A stretch of DNA of 64,000 nt, taken from contig NC_092874.1 in assembly GCF_028372415.1 (NCBI RefSeq), positions 114,720,744 to 114,784,743 of the forward strand, in the 5' to 3' direction. Made by a program: the position numbers and the translations under genes. The DNA is from Notamacropus eugenii. Its lineage: Eukaryota; Chordata; Mammalia; Diprotodontia; Macropodidae. This document shows, piece by piece, positions 45,642-55,829 of the stretch. The stretch's first letter is position 1. Every line of letters starts with the position of its first letter. The notes under the pieces are model-generated. The model did no database searches, had not been told where the DNA came from, and was given only the letters and a program-made list of their open reading frames with translations.

Positions 45642-45690
45642 TATATATATGTATATGTACATATATACATACACACATATATGTATGTAT
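45642..45690. repeat. (TATG/TACA)n microsatellite
   Basis: Alternating TATATGTATATGTACATATATAC-type sequence, self-complementary. Confidence 0.9.
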
Positions 45691-45755
45691 GGTGTCCCGA
45701 CAGTCTTGGTAAAGTTTCAAACTTTTGATGTTTGGGACATCCTGTGTTTTTAAGA
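45689..45755. mobile_element. Mariner-like MITE remnant
   Basis: GGTGTCCCGACAGTCTTGG and, inverted, GTTTGGGACATCCTGTG flank AAAGTTTCAAACTTT. Arms pair as in the element at 19,715. Confidence 0.65.
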
Positions 45756-45899
45756 AGGGATTCCATCATTGAGGAGTCAAGCTTTGGAAACGCCTTGAGG
45801 ATACAAAGCCTTGGGCTTATACAAGAGGGTGCTGTGGGGTAGTAAAAAATGAACCCTGAGGAAGTGTTACGATTCTTTCCTGCTTTAACCAAAGGACAG

Positions 45900-46345
45900 T
45901 ATTGTGAACATTAAAAGGGGGGAACATTTTGGATTTTCCACTGATCTCCAAAGCAGTTTCCCTCTAGCAGCAGTAGCATCTGTGTGGAGAGTTGAGATAT
46001 GTGAAGACAAAATAGATACCTTGAGGAAAGGCATCTTCAGAACTGAGCCTCAGAGCCCAGGAGAGAACTATGCCTAGGGGAACTTCATGAGGAATCTACC
46101 ACGAAAGAAAAGCACTTGTAGTAATCTGAAGTTTTAATTCTGCCCTTTGGCCATAAGAGCCAAGTTTGACCCAATTCTCCTAGGAACCTTGCAAATGCAA
46201 GGGGGAAGTATGTGCCCCCATTTTGGGATATGATTCTGTAACAATTGCCCTTGCTATTACTGCCTAATAAATTCTCTATTTAGAAAGCTAATCAATTTTG
46301 GCTGAAAAATTGGTAGCTGATGGAACTCACAGCAGATAAGGACTT
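45900..46345 (+). other. LTR-like segment with AATAAA
   Basis: TGCCTAATAAATTCTCTATTTAGAAAGCTAATC near 46,260 looks like the R/U5 polyadenylation region of a retroviral LTR, preceded by GC-richer text. No second copy or defined ends. Confidence 0.3.
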
Positions 46346-46659
46346 GTGGGTGTTATAATAAAAAACCTTAGGGTAACAATGAGGACACTGAGGAGAAAGG
46401 AAGTCACCTGTCCTCTGGGATCCCACGTACCAAAACTAATGGTGCTTAGGGGATGTGAGCTCAGAGTAAGCACCACAAAGATCATTCTGTATTTCTTAAC
46501 TAACCAACCCAGAACCCTGTCTTATCCGTAAGACCTCCCCTAGGAAGTGTTGAAGAACAGGAAGCCTAGTGATAGAAACTGTGGGCTGGCCTCACTCCCC
46601 ATTTTTATCTTTAACATCCTCTGGTAGAGATAAGGAAGGAAAACAAAGAGAGGAAGAGC

Positions 46660-47160
46660 AAAGTGGTACAGTGGAAAGAAACCTGAATTTGGAATTGGAA
46701 GATTTGGGATGAAATTCCACCTGTACCACTCATTATTCTACGATTTATTATCAAACGCATTTCTACGATTTATCACCTGTGTGATTTTAATCAAGCTCTT
46801 TAACCTCTTTGGACCTCAGTTTCCTCGTCTATAAAATGATGGCGACCGGACTTCTTGTTCAGCCATTTGTCAGTTGTCCTACTCTTTGTGACTCTATTTG
46901 GGGTTTTCTTGGAAAAGATGATGTAGTAGTTTGTCATTTCCTTCGCTAGTCCATTTTACAGATATGGAAACTGAGGCAAACAGGATTAAGTGATTTGCCC
47001 AGGATCACACAGCTAGTGTGTCTGAGGCTGGATTTGAACCCAGGTTTTCTTGACTTCAGGCCTGGCATTCTATCTACTGTGACACCTACCAGCTCCTGGA
47101 GGTTAGACTAGTTAACCTCTAAAGTCCCTTCCAGTTCTGAATCTACAATACTAAGATGCT
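46660..47160 (+). mobile_element. MIR-type SINE split by a younger SINE, sense
   Basis: First part 46,660-46,852: GTGGTACAGTGGAAAGAAACC head, TGTGATTTTAATCAAGCTC, GGACCTCAGTTTCCTCGTCTATAAAATGATGG. It resumes at 47,098 with GGAGGTTAGACTAGTTAACCTCTAAAGTCCC. A 13-bp TTCTACGATTTAT is duplicated inside (near 46,737 and 46,762). Confidence 0.9.
46853..47097 (-). mobile_element. Marsupial SINE nested in MIR, antisense
   Basis: TTGTTCAGCCATTTGTCAG tail, GGGGTTTTCTTGGAAAAG, ACAGATATGGAAACTGAGGC, GCCCAGGATCACACAGCTAG, CTATCTACTGTGACACC head. Confidence 0.95.
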
Positions 47161-47204
47161 ATCGTTTATGCCAACCAACTTTCCTGGGAAAACTCTACAA
47201 CAGA

Positions 47205-48455
47205 TTATTAAAGAGATGGTTGGCAAACATCTAGAAGTGAAATAGTATTTACAGAGAGCCAGCACAACTTGACAAGTCAAGTCAAACATATGTGTGTGTG
47301 TGTGTGTGTGTGTATACATATACACACACACTCTTTTTTGGGAGGGCAGGATTATTTAATCAGTGGAGATGGGAAATGCTATGGATGTAGTTTGCCTAGA
47401 TTTTAGTAAAGCTTTTTATAAAGTATCTCATAATCTTCTGAAGGTGGAGAGAAATGGATTCAACAAGAAAAAATTATACAGATTCAGAAGTGGCTAGATG
47501 GCCAAATTCAGAAATAGTTGTTAAGGATTCAATGTCACTGTGGCAAGAAGATCCCAATGTAATGCCCCTTGGGATCTGTGCTTGGCTTTGTGCTGTGAAC
47601 CACATTTTTAGCAATAACTTATATAAAGACATAGATGGAATGCTCATCAAATTTGCAGATGACACAAAACTGGAAAGGATAGTTGACATACTGGATGACA
47701 GTCAGGATCCAAAAGGATCTTGAAAGGCTAGAGCATTGGGTAAAATATAATAAGTTAGTCAGTCAGATGAAATTCAATAAGGATAAATGTAGTCACACTT
47801 GGCTACAAAAAAATGACTTTTTAAGCGTGAGTTGGGAAACATGGATAGAAAAAGGTTGTGGGGAGCTTTATGTATTTCAAGATGAACCAGTAGTATGATG
47901 TGGCAATCTAAAAAGCTAGTGCTGCATTAAGAAGGGCACACAGCTTTCAGGGACAGGGAATTTAGAGTCCTACTGAACTCTGTCCTGGTCAGACATCATC
48001 TGAAACATTGTGTAGGTCTCTGGGATCCATAGTGCAAGAAATATATTGATATGCTAGAGAATATCCAGAGGATAGTGAAAGGCCTTGAATTCATGTCATA
48101 TAAAAATAGATTGCAAGAACTGGGCATGTTTAAGTGGAGAAGTCCCAAGGGGAACATGAGAAATGTCTTCAAGTGTTTGAAGGACTGTCATAAGGAAGGA
48201 TTAGGCTTGTTTTCCTGTTTCCCCAGGTAGAACCAGGTGTAATGGGTAGAAACTGCAAAGAAGCCAATTTAGGCTTGGTATCAGGAAAAATCTATTAACA
48301 AATAGTGCTGCCTCAAAGTGGAATTAGCTGTCCAGGGAGTGGATGACTTGCCTCTCCTTGGAGTCTCTAAGTATGACCATTTGTCTATTATGTGAGAGTG
48401 GGCAGGCCTTTTGTATTGAACTAGATGGTACTAAGGTCCCTTCAAACTCTGAGAT
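47205..48455 (+). mobile_element. L3/CR1-type LINE ORF2 3' half, sense, dead
   Basis: RT blocks in order: CLDFSKAF-K-VSH near 47,392-47,430, then a short deletion, an N-I-F/L-Y-K-D-I-D-G-M-L-I-K-F-A-D-D-T-K-L-E block near 47,610-47,680 (catalytic FADD pair kept), L-E-R-L-E-H-W near 47,700-47,740, K-F-N-K-D-K-C near 47,765-47,790. The nucleotide tail follows: CCTGGTCAGACATCATCTG, CTTCAAGTGTTTGAAGGAC and GGTCCCTTCAAACTCTGAGATTC. A GT/AC microsatellite (47,288-47,331) sits inside. Stops and frameshifts throughout. Confidence 0.92.
47288..47331. repeat. (GT)n-(AC)n self-complementary microsatellite
   Basis: CATATGTGTG...TGTATACATATACACACACAC. The GT run can pair with the AC run. Confidence 0.93.
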
Positions 48456-48544
48456 TCTTTGGCTGTAATTCTGAACTTCAGGCAAGAGGATCTTCTCCTC
48501 TGATCCCGCACTTAAAGAATATGACAACCTAGCACTATATCAGA

Positions 48545-48625
48545 TCTAGGAAGAACCTTGGAGAGCATACAGTACAACCCTTTCATTTTCAGATGAAGAA
48601 CTTGAGGCCCTAAACTCAAAGACTT
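48545..48625 (-). mobile_element. MIR-related SINE fragment, antisense
   Basis: ACCTTGGAGAGCATACAGTACAACCC and CAGATGAAGAACTTGAGGCCC. Confidence 0.75.
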
Positions 48626-48837
48626 TGTCTCAAAATCTAAACTGTAGCATAGATATCATCACACTAAGTGACAATCTCTATGAAGTCAGCAGATTGTGAA
48701 AAATATTTTATATGAAAAGTGATTTAAAAATTTTTCTGAGGTATAGTAAAGGAAACAGTCTTTGAAAATATTTTATTAAAGGATCAGAAGTGGACAAAAC
48801 TCAGTGAATGTAAGTATATTAAAATTGATTTTGTCAA

Positions 48838-49698
48838 TGTAACAGTTGTGTATCCAGGCCCTTATAAGCTATATTTCAGGTTCATGTCTGATCACATATA
48901 TGTTCTGATTCCCCTCCATTTCTATTTTCTGAATCTTCCCTCCCCTGACTAACCAGCTGAATTAATTACATGACATCAGATATTAGTGGTGAAAAAGAAG
49001 AATTTACTTAAAATAGAAGATCATGACAATGTATTGAACAGTAAACACTCTCAATACCCAAAGCCAACCACCTCCCCATACCAGGGAGAACTGGTCTCCA
49101 CAAGGCACTGCAGGTTAGGGACTTAGGGCAGTGAAAACTTGGGAAGTGAAACGTATTGTCAAATGCTTTGTGGTGTCCCCTCAGCACAACAACTTGGGGA
49201 ATAGAACATTAAGTCGAGTTCCTGATCACCATTTCTTCCCTGTCTCTTTTTCTGGCGTTTCTGATCCTAGCTGGAACCTTCTTCCTTGGATCAGGAAGTT
49301 TCAGTTTTCTCAGGTGATTCCCAGCTTGAGCTTTGCCAGCAGGAAAGGGGTGATGTTTTACAAAACTGGATGGCAGTGAATAACCAGAGTCCAGGCAGGC
49401 ATCGAAAGGTGGGAGGGAAAAAGCTTTAACTGGCAGTGGAGTGAGGTGTGGCACTGGGGGAAACTCCTGGATCCACAGATTTTCCCTCTCATTGCTCATC
49501 CTCCTTTCTTTTTCCTCCCCAGCGCTCTTTGTAAAACCTCCTAACTGTGTGACCATGAATGCATGGCTTCCTGGGATATGATGTTCAGGCCCCTCTCCCC
49601 AGTGAAGGAGTCTTTGTTGTCCCAAAGCATTGTGAACACGTGGCAGTCCTTTGAGGAGAGTCTTGGTGCCCCTGTTCATTCTACCCCCAGTAAACATT
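48838..49698 (-). repeat. Gypsy 3' LTR (direct repeat copy 1)
   Basis: Aligns along its length with 57,320-58,212. Shared blocks include ACTCTCAATACCCA, CCATTTCTTCCCT, GATCCTAGCT-GAACCTTCTTC, and a CATGAATG/GGCATTxTGAA end. Terminal TGTAAC...AAACA fits TG...CA. Directly outside on the interior side, the minus strand has GCAGGTAAAAAAA, a purine-rich polypurine-tract candidate where it is expected. Boundaries are estimates. Confidence 0.82.
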
Positions 49699-49779
49699 TT
49701 TTTACCTGCAAATTACAGAGGATATACTAGGGCATTTGTAACTCAAATAATAAACATTCAAAATTTAGCATAGAGCAAA

Positions 49780-50690
49780 GTCATAGGATCATATACTTAG
49801 GGCTGGAAGGGACCTTATCAGTTATGTAGTTCAACCCTCCTCATTTTAAAGATGAGAAAACAGATTACCTTCTCTTTATTCATATAGCTACCACTCAACG
49901 TTAGGCCCTTATCAGTTCTCAATTGAATTATTGAAATAGTCTACTACTTGGTCTCCTTGCATCCAGCCTTTTCCTCTATAGCCCATTCTTTACATAGCTG
50001 CTAAATTTCTATTTCAAAGCACAGGTCTGCCCATGTTATGCTACTTCCCTGCTCAAGAAGTAAGGCTTCCTATTGCCTCTAGGATGAAATACAAACTCCG
50101 GCGTTTAGAATCTTTCATAATCTGTCTTTAGCCTACCTTTTTAGACTAATTACAAATCATAGCCCTTCACGTAGTTGATGTCCTAGCCAAATTGGTCTGT
50201 TTGCTATCTCTCACATGTAACTGTGCCCCTGGTCAAAGCCTTCATGAAGGCTGTCCCTTGCCCTGTCTAGACTAAGGTAGGCTCTCTCTTCACCTCTGCG
50301 TCCTAAACTCCTAACTTTATTCAAAGCACATTCAAAACTTAAGCACAACCTCCTCCCTAAGGCTTTTCCTCCATTCTCCTAGCTACTAGTGCCTTCCCTT
50401 TATTCCCAAATTACCAAATTTGTATATATTTTATATCTCTTTGTATGGATAAGTGTTGTCCTCTGATATCACGTAAACTATCTGAGGACACAGACAGTGC
50501 CATTTTTGTTTTTGTTTCTCACATTGTGCTTGGCACATATTAAGTGCTTAATAAATACTTGTTCATTGATTGAGTAAAGTGGCTTATCTATGGTCACACA
50601 GGTGGTAAGTGGAAGAATTGGCATTCAAATTCGGGTTGACTTACTCCAAATCTAGCGGACTTTCCACTGTATCACATGACTTCAAGTCAC
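49780..50690 (-). mobile_element. MIR-related SINE split by an L2, inside the Gypsy
   Basis: Left part (49,780-49,878): GGCTGGAAGGGACCTTATCAG, CAACCCTCCTCATTTTAAAGATGAG. Right part (50,576-50,690): AAAGTGGCTTATCTATGGTCACACAGGTGG, TGGCATTCAAATTCGGGTTGAC, CTTTCCACTGTATCACATGAC. Together one antisense SINE. Confidence 0.8.
49900..50575 (+). mobile_element. L2-clade LINE 3' end, sense, nested in MIR
   Basis: TAGCTGCTAAATTTCTATTTCAAAGCACAGGTC, GCTTCCTATTGCCTCTAGGATGAAATAC, then 3' UTR ATATTTTATATCTCTTTG, CACATTGTGCTTGGCACATATTAAGTGC, and the TTGTTCATTGATTGA terminus. Confidence 0.92.
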
Positions 50691-51569
50691 TCCCATGTAC
50701 AAAGATACAGCACAGATGCAAGCATATAACATTGCCAATCAGCATTAGAATTGCACTCTGCAAGCATGAGGACAGGCTAGGGTATAGAACAGAGCACACA
50801 TTACCAAAGATGGGGGCCACACACCAAGCAGCTGTGCTCCATGTGATACACAGCACAGGAACACATCTCCATTGCATACCTTAATCAGTCATATAGGTCG
50901 CATGTAACTGATATTATATAAATATATGTCTAACAATAACATAAAGGAACATAATACAGCAGATGTGTATATTGTGACAAAATACATAGGTCACATAACA
51001 CAGCATCATATGTTGTAGTTACATACAAGGCATGTGCTGCATCATCAAGGGACATCATCTGATGCCTGCTCTTGAAGCATTGTACATCAGCCTGCTCGCT
51101 GACTAGACAATCTCATCACTTCTATGATGACTGGTTGTCAGCTCTATGACTTTGTTATCTTTTGCCTGATTCACACCAGCGGATGTTCCAGACTTCCTAG
51201 TCCACAGGCTTATAGCCCCAACTTGAGGTCATGGATAGCCCAGCCTAGCTGTAATTGTTCCTAGCTTCTAATGAGTCAGTCTCTATGCGTGGTCTTTGTT
51301 CTCTTGAGGTCTCTCCTGCTGGGGTATTAGGCATAAAGAGGCAATCTTTGTATTTAGTCCTCTCTCCCCATTCTTCCCCCTCCTTCATTTTGGGCCAGTC
51401 TCTTTTGGTTTTCCTGACCTTCTAGAATTGCACTTTCTTCTACATCGGAGTCCTCTCTAAATATGCCACTATCCAGCTTTAGTAGTCCACTTTGCAAACA
51501 AGCCTGTATAAAAGCCAGTTAGCAAACTCCCCTTCATTCTTATCCTCTTGTACACCAGGAAGTCGCACT

Positions 51570-52800
51570 ATGTCCATTGTGGACAAGACATGGTTGTGAT
51601 GCATCACCTCTGCAGGGCCCTAACCATTATCAATAGCTCCTCTGCAGAAAAGTAGATTGCCCAACCTTTCAACTATTTTGTCTGTGACAGCTCTCCACTG
51701 GTTCACTATCTGTCTGTCCCCTGGGACACCAAGATTGCTTAGCAGGAAATTAAAGCAAGTTTTCTGGGTTGAAGCCATTGCTAGTCAGTAAGTCTTCTTC
51801 AACCGCTTGGCTAAGAGATACAGTGGTTTAAGTTTCCAAGTTTTTTCCATCTTCAAAGGCTCCAAAGAATAAATCAATAGATAAAAATGGCTCATGAACA
51901 ATTATCAGCAGGGAAGAGTCTATGGTTTTATTCTTGGTAGCGTTATATTGCATGAGCTAGTAATACTTATGTTGATTTAATCGAACTTTCTGTTCAAACC
52001 TTATGGTTACTTGCATATTCAGTAGTATACAATGTAAACACTGAGGCTGTAGGTTTCCTTAATGATTGCAAGATATAGTTTCAGAATTCCTGATTCCCCA
52101 CAAAGCTACCAACTTGTTGACTAGCTTGCTCTGAATGTAGAGTTGGTTAAAATGATTCATGACATAGAAATCAAACACAGAGAAATACTTCTCCCACAAT
52201 ACATATACTTCCACCTTTGCAACTGCTGAAATTTTCTGATTCCTTCATGGGTATGCATTGATCCAATGATCAAGCTCATATTTTTCCTATATTCTTCCAG
52301 AGATAAAAACTCTATACTCACAAGCTCCAAAGTCTTTCTGGTACTTATACTCTCCAGACAATAAGTGAGTTGGTAGCAATTTACTTTGTATACCACAAAC
52401 ATACTTTTTATAGATATCTGCTGCCATATTGGATCAATAAAATGTACCAACTCTTGGGCTGTCTCTGAGTGTCCAAAACTACCCTATAGTACTTTCATGA
52501 CTATAGAATGGAATGCACTTGATAGTGCCAAATGCTTTCTGAGATCTTGTTTTTAGGTATTTACAGTCTGGCACTGTACTCCATTAAAAAAATCGAGTTT
52601 CTACCATTCCTTTCCTCTAGGCCCTTTGGACAATTGAAGTTTAAGTCTCGAAGAGTCATATATCCTTGCATCTAGGGTTTTTCACTTTTCATAGATATCC
52701 TCACTGCCAATTACGTAAAAACAACTAAAACAATACTGACTGGTCCAGTGGGGAAAAAATAAAGTCACTGCTGGCATGCTCTCTAATGAAGTTTCAAACT
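51570..52800 (-). pseudogene. Gypsy integrase remnant
   Basis: Reading down the minus strand, the catalytic core begins near 52,330 with L-E-L-V-S-I-E-F-L-S-L-E (family MELVxxDFLxLE; the catalytic Asp is replaced by Glu here), inside an open frame of 97 codons (52,450-52,157). Further on, Y-N-A-T-K-N at 51,930-51,947 is the HAYNATKH block of vertebrate Gypsy, followed by L-S-I-D-L-F-F-G. The C-terminal end at 51,582-51,620 reads G-P-A-E-V-M-H-H-N-H-V-L, the classical GPVxxLHRN-type ending. The HHCC zinc part is not readable. Joining DNA into the host would have been its role; multiple stops show it is dead. Confidence 0.85.
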
Positions 52801-52879
52801 TTCAGTTGTACTCTCACGCAATAGTGTTCTGGCTCTCTGCTTATCACTCTTTCGTAGGTATCACCACAATTTCAGACAC

Positions 52880-53240
52880 ATGGAACTTGCGGGATGGAAT
52901 ATCTGAATCCACATTACTCTTCCCTTGCTGGTACAATTGACCTCATGGAGGGCTAAGGCCTCAAATCGTCCATGGCAGTACAAGTGAAAATATGTCAATG
53001 TATTGTTGCATTTCCATAGTTGGAATTGGGCTCCTCACACAGTCACATCACTAACAACACTTTTCAAAGCCAGGAACTCCAATTGGGATAGAGTTTCACC
53101 ATTAGTAAGTCATTTACTGGCAAATGAAAAAGGCTTCTGATGTCTATGGCTCTCCTGATAGAACACTGGTTCCTTCTACACTGGCATAAATAGTGCCACA
53201 AAAGGCTTGCATAGATCTGTATCAGTCTATACATAGATGT
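52880..53240 (-). pseudogene. Gypsy RNase H remnant
   Basis: The minus strand at 53,240-53,100 reads as C-K-P-F-V followed by V-F-Y-Q-E-S-H-R-H-Q-K-P-F-S-F-A-S-K, matching the usual AVLYQ...AFASR segment; the DAS catalytic residue is lost in this copy. Near 53,070-53,090 L-E-F-L-A-L-K matches LEFLALKWAV. The domain end at 52,891-52,930 reads G-K-S-N-V-D-S-D-I-P-S-R (family GKxNxDADxLSR). It would degrade RNA in RNA:DNA hybrids. Confidence 0.82.
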
Positions 53241-53379
53241 TGAAAGCCCACACATATTTTTCATCCCAATGATTTCCAAACGGTGACAGAAGGCTGAAGT
53301 CATGATACCTCTTTCTGTTTTTTATACTGAGGACTTCCCAACTATATACTCATGAGTGAGACCATTAAGAGGTTTAGCA

Positions 53380-54600
53380 ATGATAGTAGTTGTGTTTTTA
53401 AACTTCTGATTGTATCCACAAAATCCTTGAAAAGTCTTTAGTTCTAAAAATTCTTTGGCCATGAACAGGTGAGGAACATTTCTGTCTTTCAGTCTCAGTA
53501 CACTGACCCTGCTGAGATATCATGAAACCCACGTGCTTAGCAAAGGCTTCACTGAACCATCATTTGCCAATTGGTAGCTTCATAGAAGTATATTCCAGTT
53601 GAATATAGCTTTCATTAATAGCTTTCATTAGCTTCATGCTCTTCCATTTTCCTTCCCCCCAAAATACAATGAGATAATTCAAATACACTAACACCTCCAT
53701 ATAGTTCATGTCAGCACCCATATTTTCTCTATGGAAAAAAGGGAAGATAAAACAAGGATATATGAGCTGTCTGTCAGCTTGGAGAACTCCTCACATGGGA
53801 GATTCTTCTGTAAATGCAGATCCAGTCAATAGATGACTTAGCAGTAAATTTTCAGGTTTCCTGAGGCACAAAGACATTAAATGATCTGCTTAGGATCATA
53901 CAGATAGGAAGTGTTAGAGGCATACCTTTTCCATAAAGCTGTTCAAAAGTTGAGGTACCCCTGAAATTCTTTGTGAAGTGTTCAAAATAACAGAATCCTA
54001 CCATTGCTGATAAAGGTTATCTCATCTGTCCTCTTCTACATTAGGGATCTGATAATAGCAACTGGGTAGTTCCAATGTTAGGAACCACTGAATGTCTACC
54101 AAATGGTTCCAGGGCATTTGAACTCATCGTGTATAGTATACCTATCCACTTTAGTCCTCTTGTTCAAAGACTGATGGACCATATACATATGTGAATTTTC
54201 CCAGTCTTTTTTCCATAATGCCACAATGGGTAAGGCACACAAACTATGAGTCTCTGATTATGCTTTTGGCTAATAATTCTGTTAGAGAGTTTTGGAGGTC
54301 TTCCACCTCAGAGAAGACAGTCTTCCAAGGCTGCCTTCAGAAAGGTCAAGGGGTATCTGAGATAGATTGTTTTTATGCTGTTCCACAAGTAGGACTGCAT
54401 ATCCCATCCAAGCAGTGAGCACACTACAACTCTTGTATTATTCCACTTCTTTGGTTCCTTTGGCATTGGAGTCACCAAAGTCAAATTTCTCTGGATCTAC
54501 CCTTGGGGTGGAGGGTTCAGTGACTTTTTAATGATTGCTTTTTACCATTGCCTTCTATCTTCTTTTAAGCTTCTGCAGAGGAGGAATGGATGGTCAAGGT
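53380..54600 (-). pseudogene. Gypsy reverse transcriptase remnant
   Basis: Finger region near 54,290-54,180: L-L-A-K-S-I-I-R-D-S. Then V-D-Y-H-S-L-N-K-R-T-K-V-D (54,120-54,190), the VDYRxLNKxT block, is scattered over frames. Y-Y-Q-I-P near 54,055 is the GYYQIP block. The active site at 53,662-53,688 reads V-Y-L-N-Y-L-I-V-F in place of YLDD, so both catalytic Asp are lost. Downstream H-V-G-F-M-I-S near 53,520-53,540 matches the VGHIIS block. A MIR splits the palm at 53,861-53,925. Confidence 0.85.
53861..53925 (-). mobile_element. MIR fragment inserted in Gypsy RT
   Basis: CTGAGGCACAAAGACATTAAATGATCTGC and AGGATCATACAGATAGGAAGTG are an antisense MIR core, flanked on both sides by Gypsy RT. 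Confidence 0.8.
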
Positions 54601-54719
54601 TTTCAGCTACTGAGTTCTAGGTCACTACCTGCAATATTTTGTTAGTATTCTAAACAGGCTATAGCCCTGATCAAACCTTACATTACAGAGATGTTTGCTA
54701 GTTCTGGAAAAATCAGACC

Positions 54720-54910
54720 ATCTTCTTGCCAATACTCATGACTTCCCTAGGGAACTTTAAGGTTATCTATCTTGATATAACTCAAGTCTGGCTCAACCAC
54801 ATCCTTCTCACTCAGTCCACAAAGGCATGAACTGTTACAGATAACCATAAACTGATTCATTTGGAATCCACTATCTAGTATAGCAAGATGATCTATATCT
54901 TCAATCCTTA
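54720..54910 (-). pseudogene. Gypsy aspartic protease remnant
   Basis: Near 54,858-54,885 the minus strand reads A-I-L-D-S-G-F-Q-M, the active-site LLDTGSQV motif with the tolerated DSG form. Position immediately N-terminal to RT fits. Later text V-V-E-P-D-L-S is compatible with the flap. It would process the polyprotein; it is now fragmentary. Confidence 0.78.
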
Positions 54911-54989
54911 TTGTTGCTACCACATAGATACTATGAGTCCAGAGGGAAAGGACCCAGGAAAGGTAGATGGGAAAATGATTAGGTTCTTT

Positions 54990-55825
54990 AGAAGCTGGTT
55001 CAGTTTCTGCACCTTAATTTTGTTTCTGTTTCCTGATTCCAGTCCTCTGAACATCAGTTTCTGCTGAATCAATCACACATTCAACTTTCAATGCAGATAG
55101 CATACACATATTCATTATGGGCATTAAATTCAGTAAATTTGTGATGATCTCATAAATGGGAGTACTCTCCAACAATGCATCTATATTTGCCTGTCCTATG
55201 TTAGTCTTGTCCAAGTCCTTCCATCCATCTTTAAGAAGTGGAATACCACTTATCAGGTATGTTATGTTAAGAATCCTTTTTGTAATTTGACTGGAATAGA
55301 TGATTGTTGAAGTCCCTTCTACCTTTCAGATTCTTTGACCAAACATTCTAGGGAGTCTTCCTTTAGTTCTCTTGACATAGCACAGATACCAGTTGAATAT
55401 ATAAGTTGTTTACTGGTTATCCCTGGCTCTTGATAAATGATAGAACTATCTTTTTTCTAATCATGTATCTCTAATGACATCTTTTATGCTACTGCTCTTG
55501 TATATCTTTTCACTTGTGACATGCTACAGTCTATTTAGGCCCACGTATACCTTTCCATTCATGTTTTTTAATTCTTTTAATTCTTCAGAGACTGAAATAT
55601 CCCATAACTTAGAGCTATGTAGCATCACCAGAAGAATATTACCATCAAAAATGAACCTTTATTTTAGAAAGGCTTGGGGTCATCAAAAACAATGCACAGC
55701 TTCCCAAAGAAATCTAGTTTATTACCCTTCTCCTATTCAACTCCAAGTTCAGCTAAAGGTCCATTTGCAGTGTTTGTCAAGATATAAGTACTGAGTTCTA
55801 GGTCACTACTTAGTGACCTAAATCT
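54990..55825 (-). pseudogene. Possible Gypsy gag remnant
   Basis: Sits where gag should be. Near 55,650-55,710 the minus strand reads F-F-G-K-L-C-I-V-F-D-D-P-K, which resembles an F-x-x-x-L-x-x-x-F-D-D-P capsid segment. A 66-codon open frame follows at 55,214-55,014. No CCHC zinc knuckle is found. Weak call by position. Confidence 0.4.
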
Positions 55826-55829
55826 TTGC

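Noticed and set aside
49209..49697. 162-codon minus-strand open frame, the longest in the window
   Set aside because: It lies inside the Gypsy 3' LTR. The other LTR shows a similar but broken frame (58,129-57,878), which follows from LTR homology. No protein motif.
54607..55806. TACTGAGTTCTAGGTCACTA occurs twice, at about 54,607 and 55,787
   Set aside because: A 20-bp match within the Gypsy interior; no extended homology around it, so I did not treat it as a duplication.
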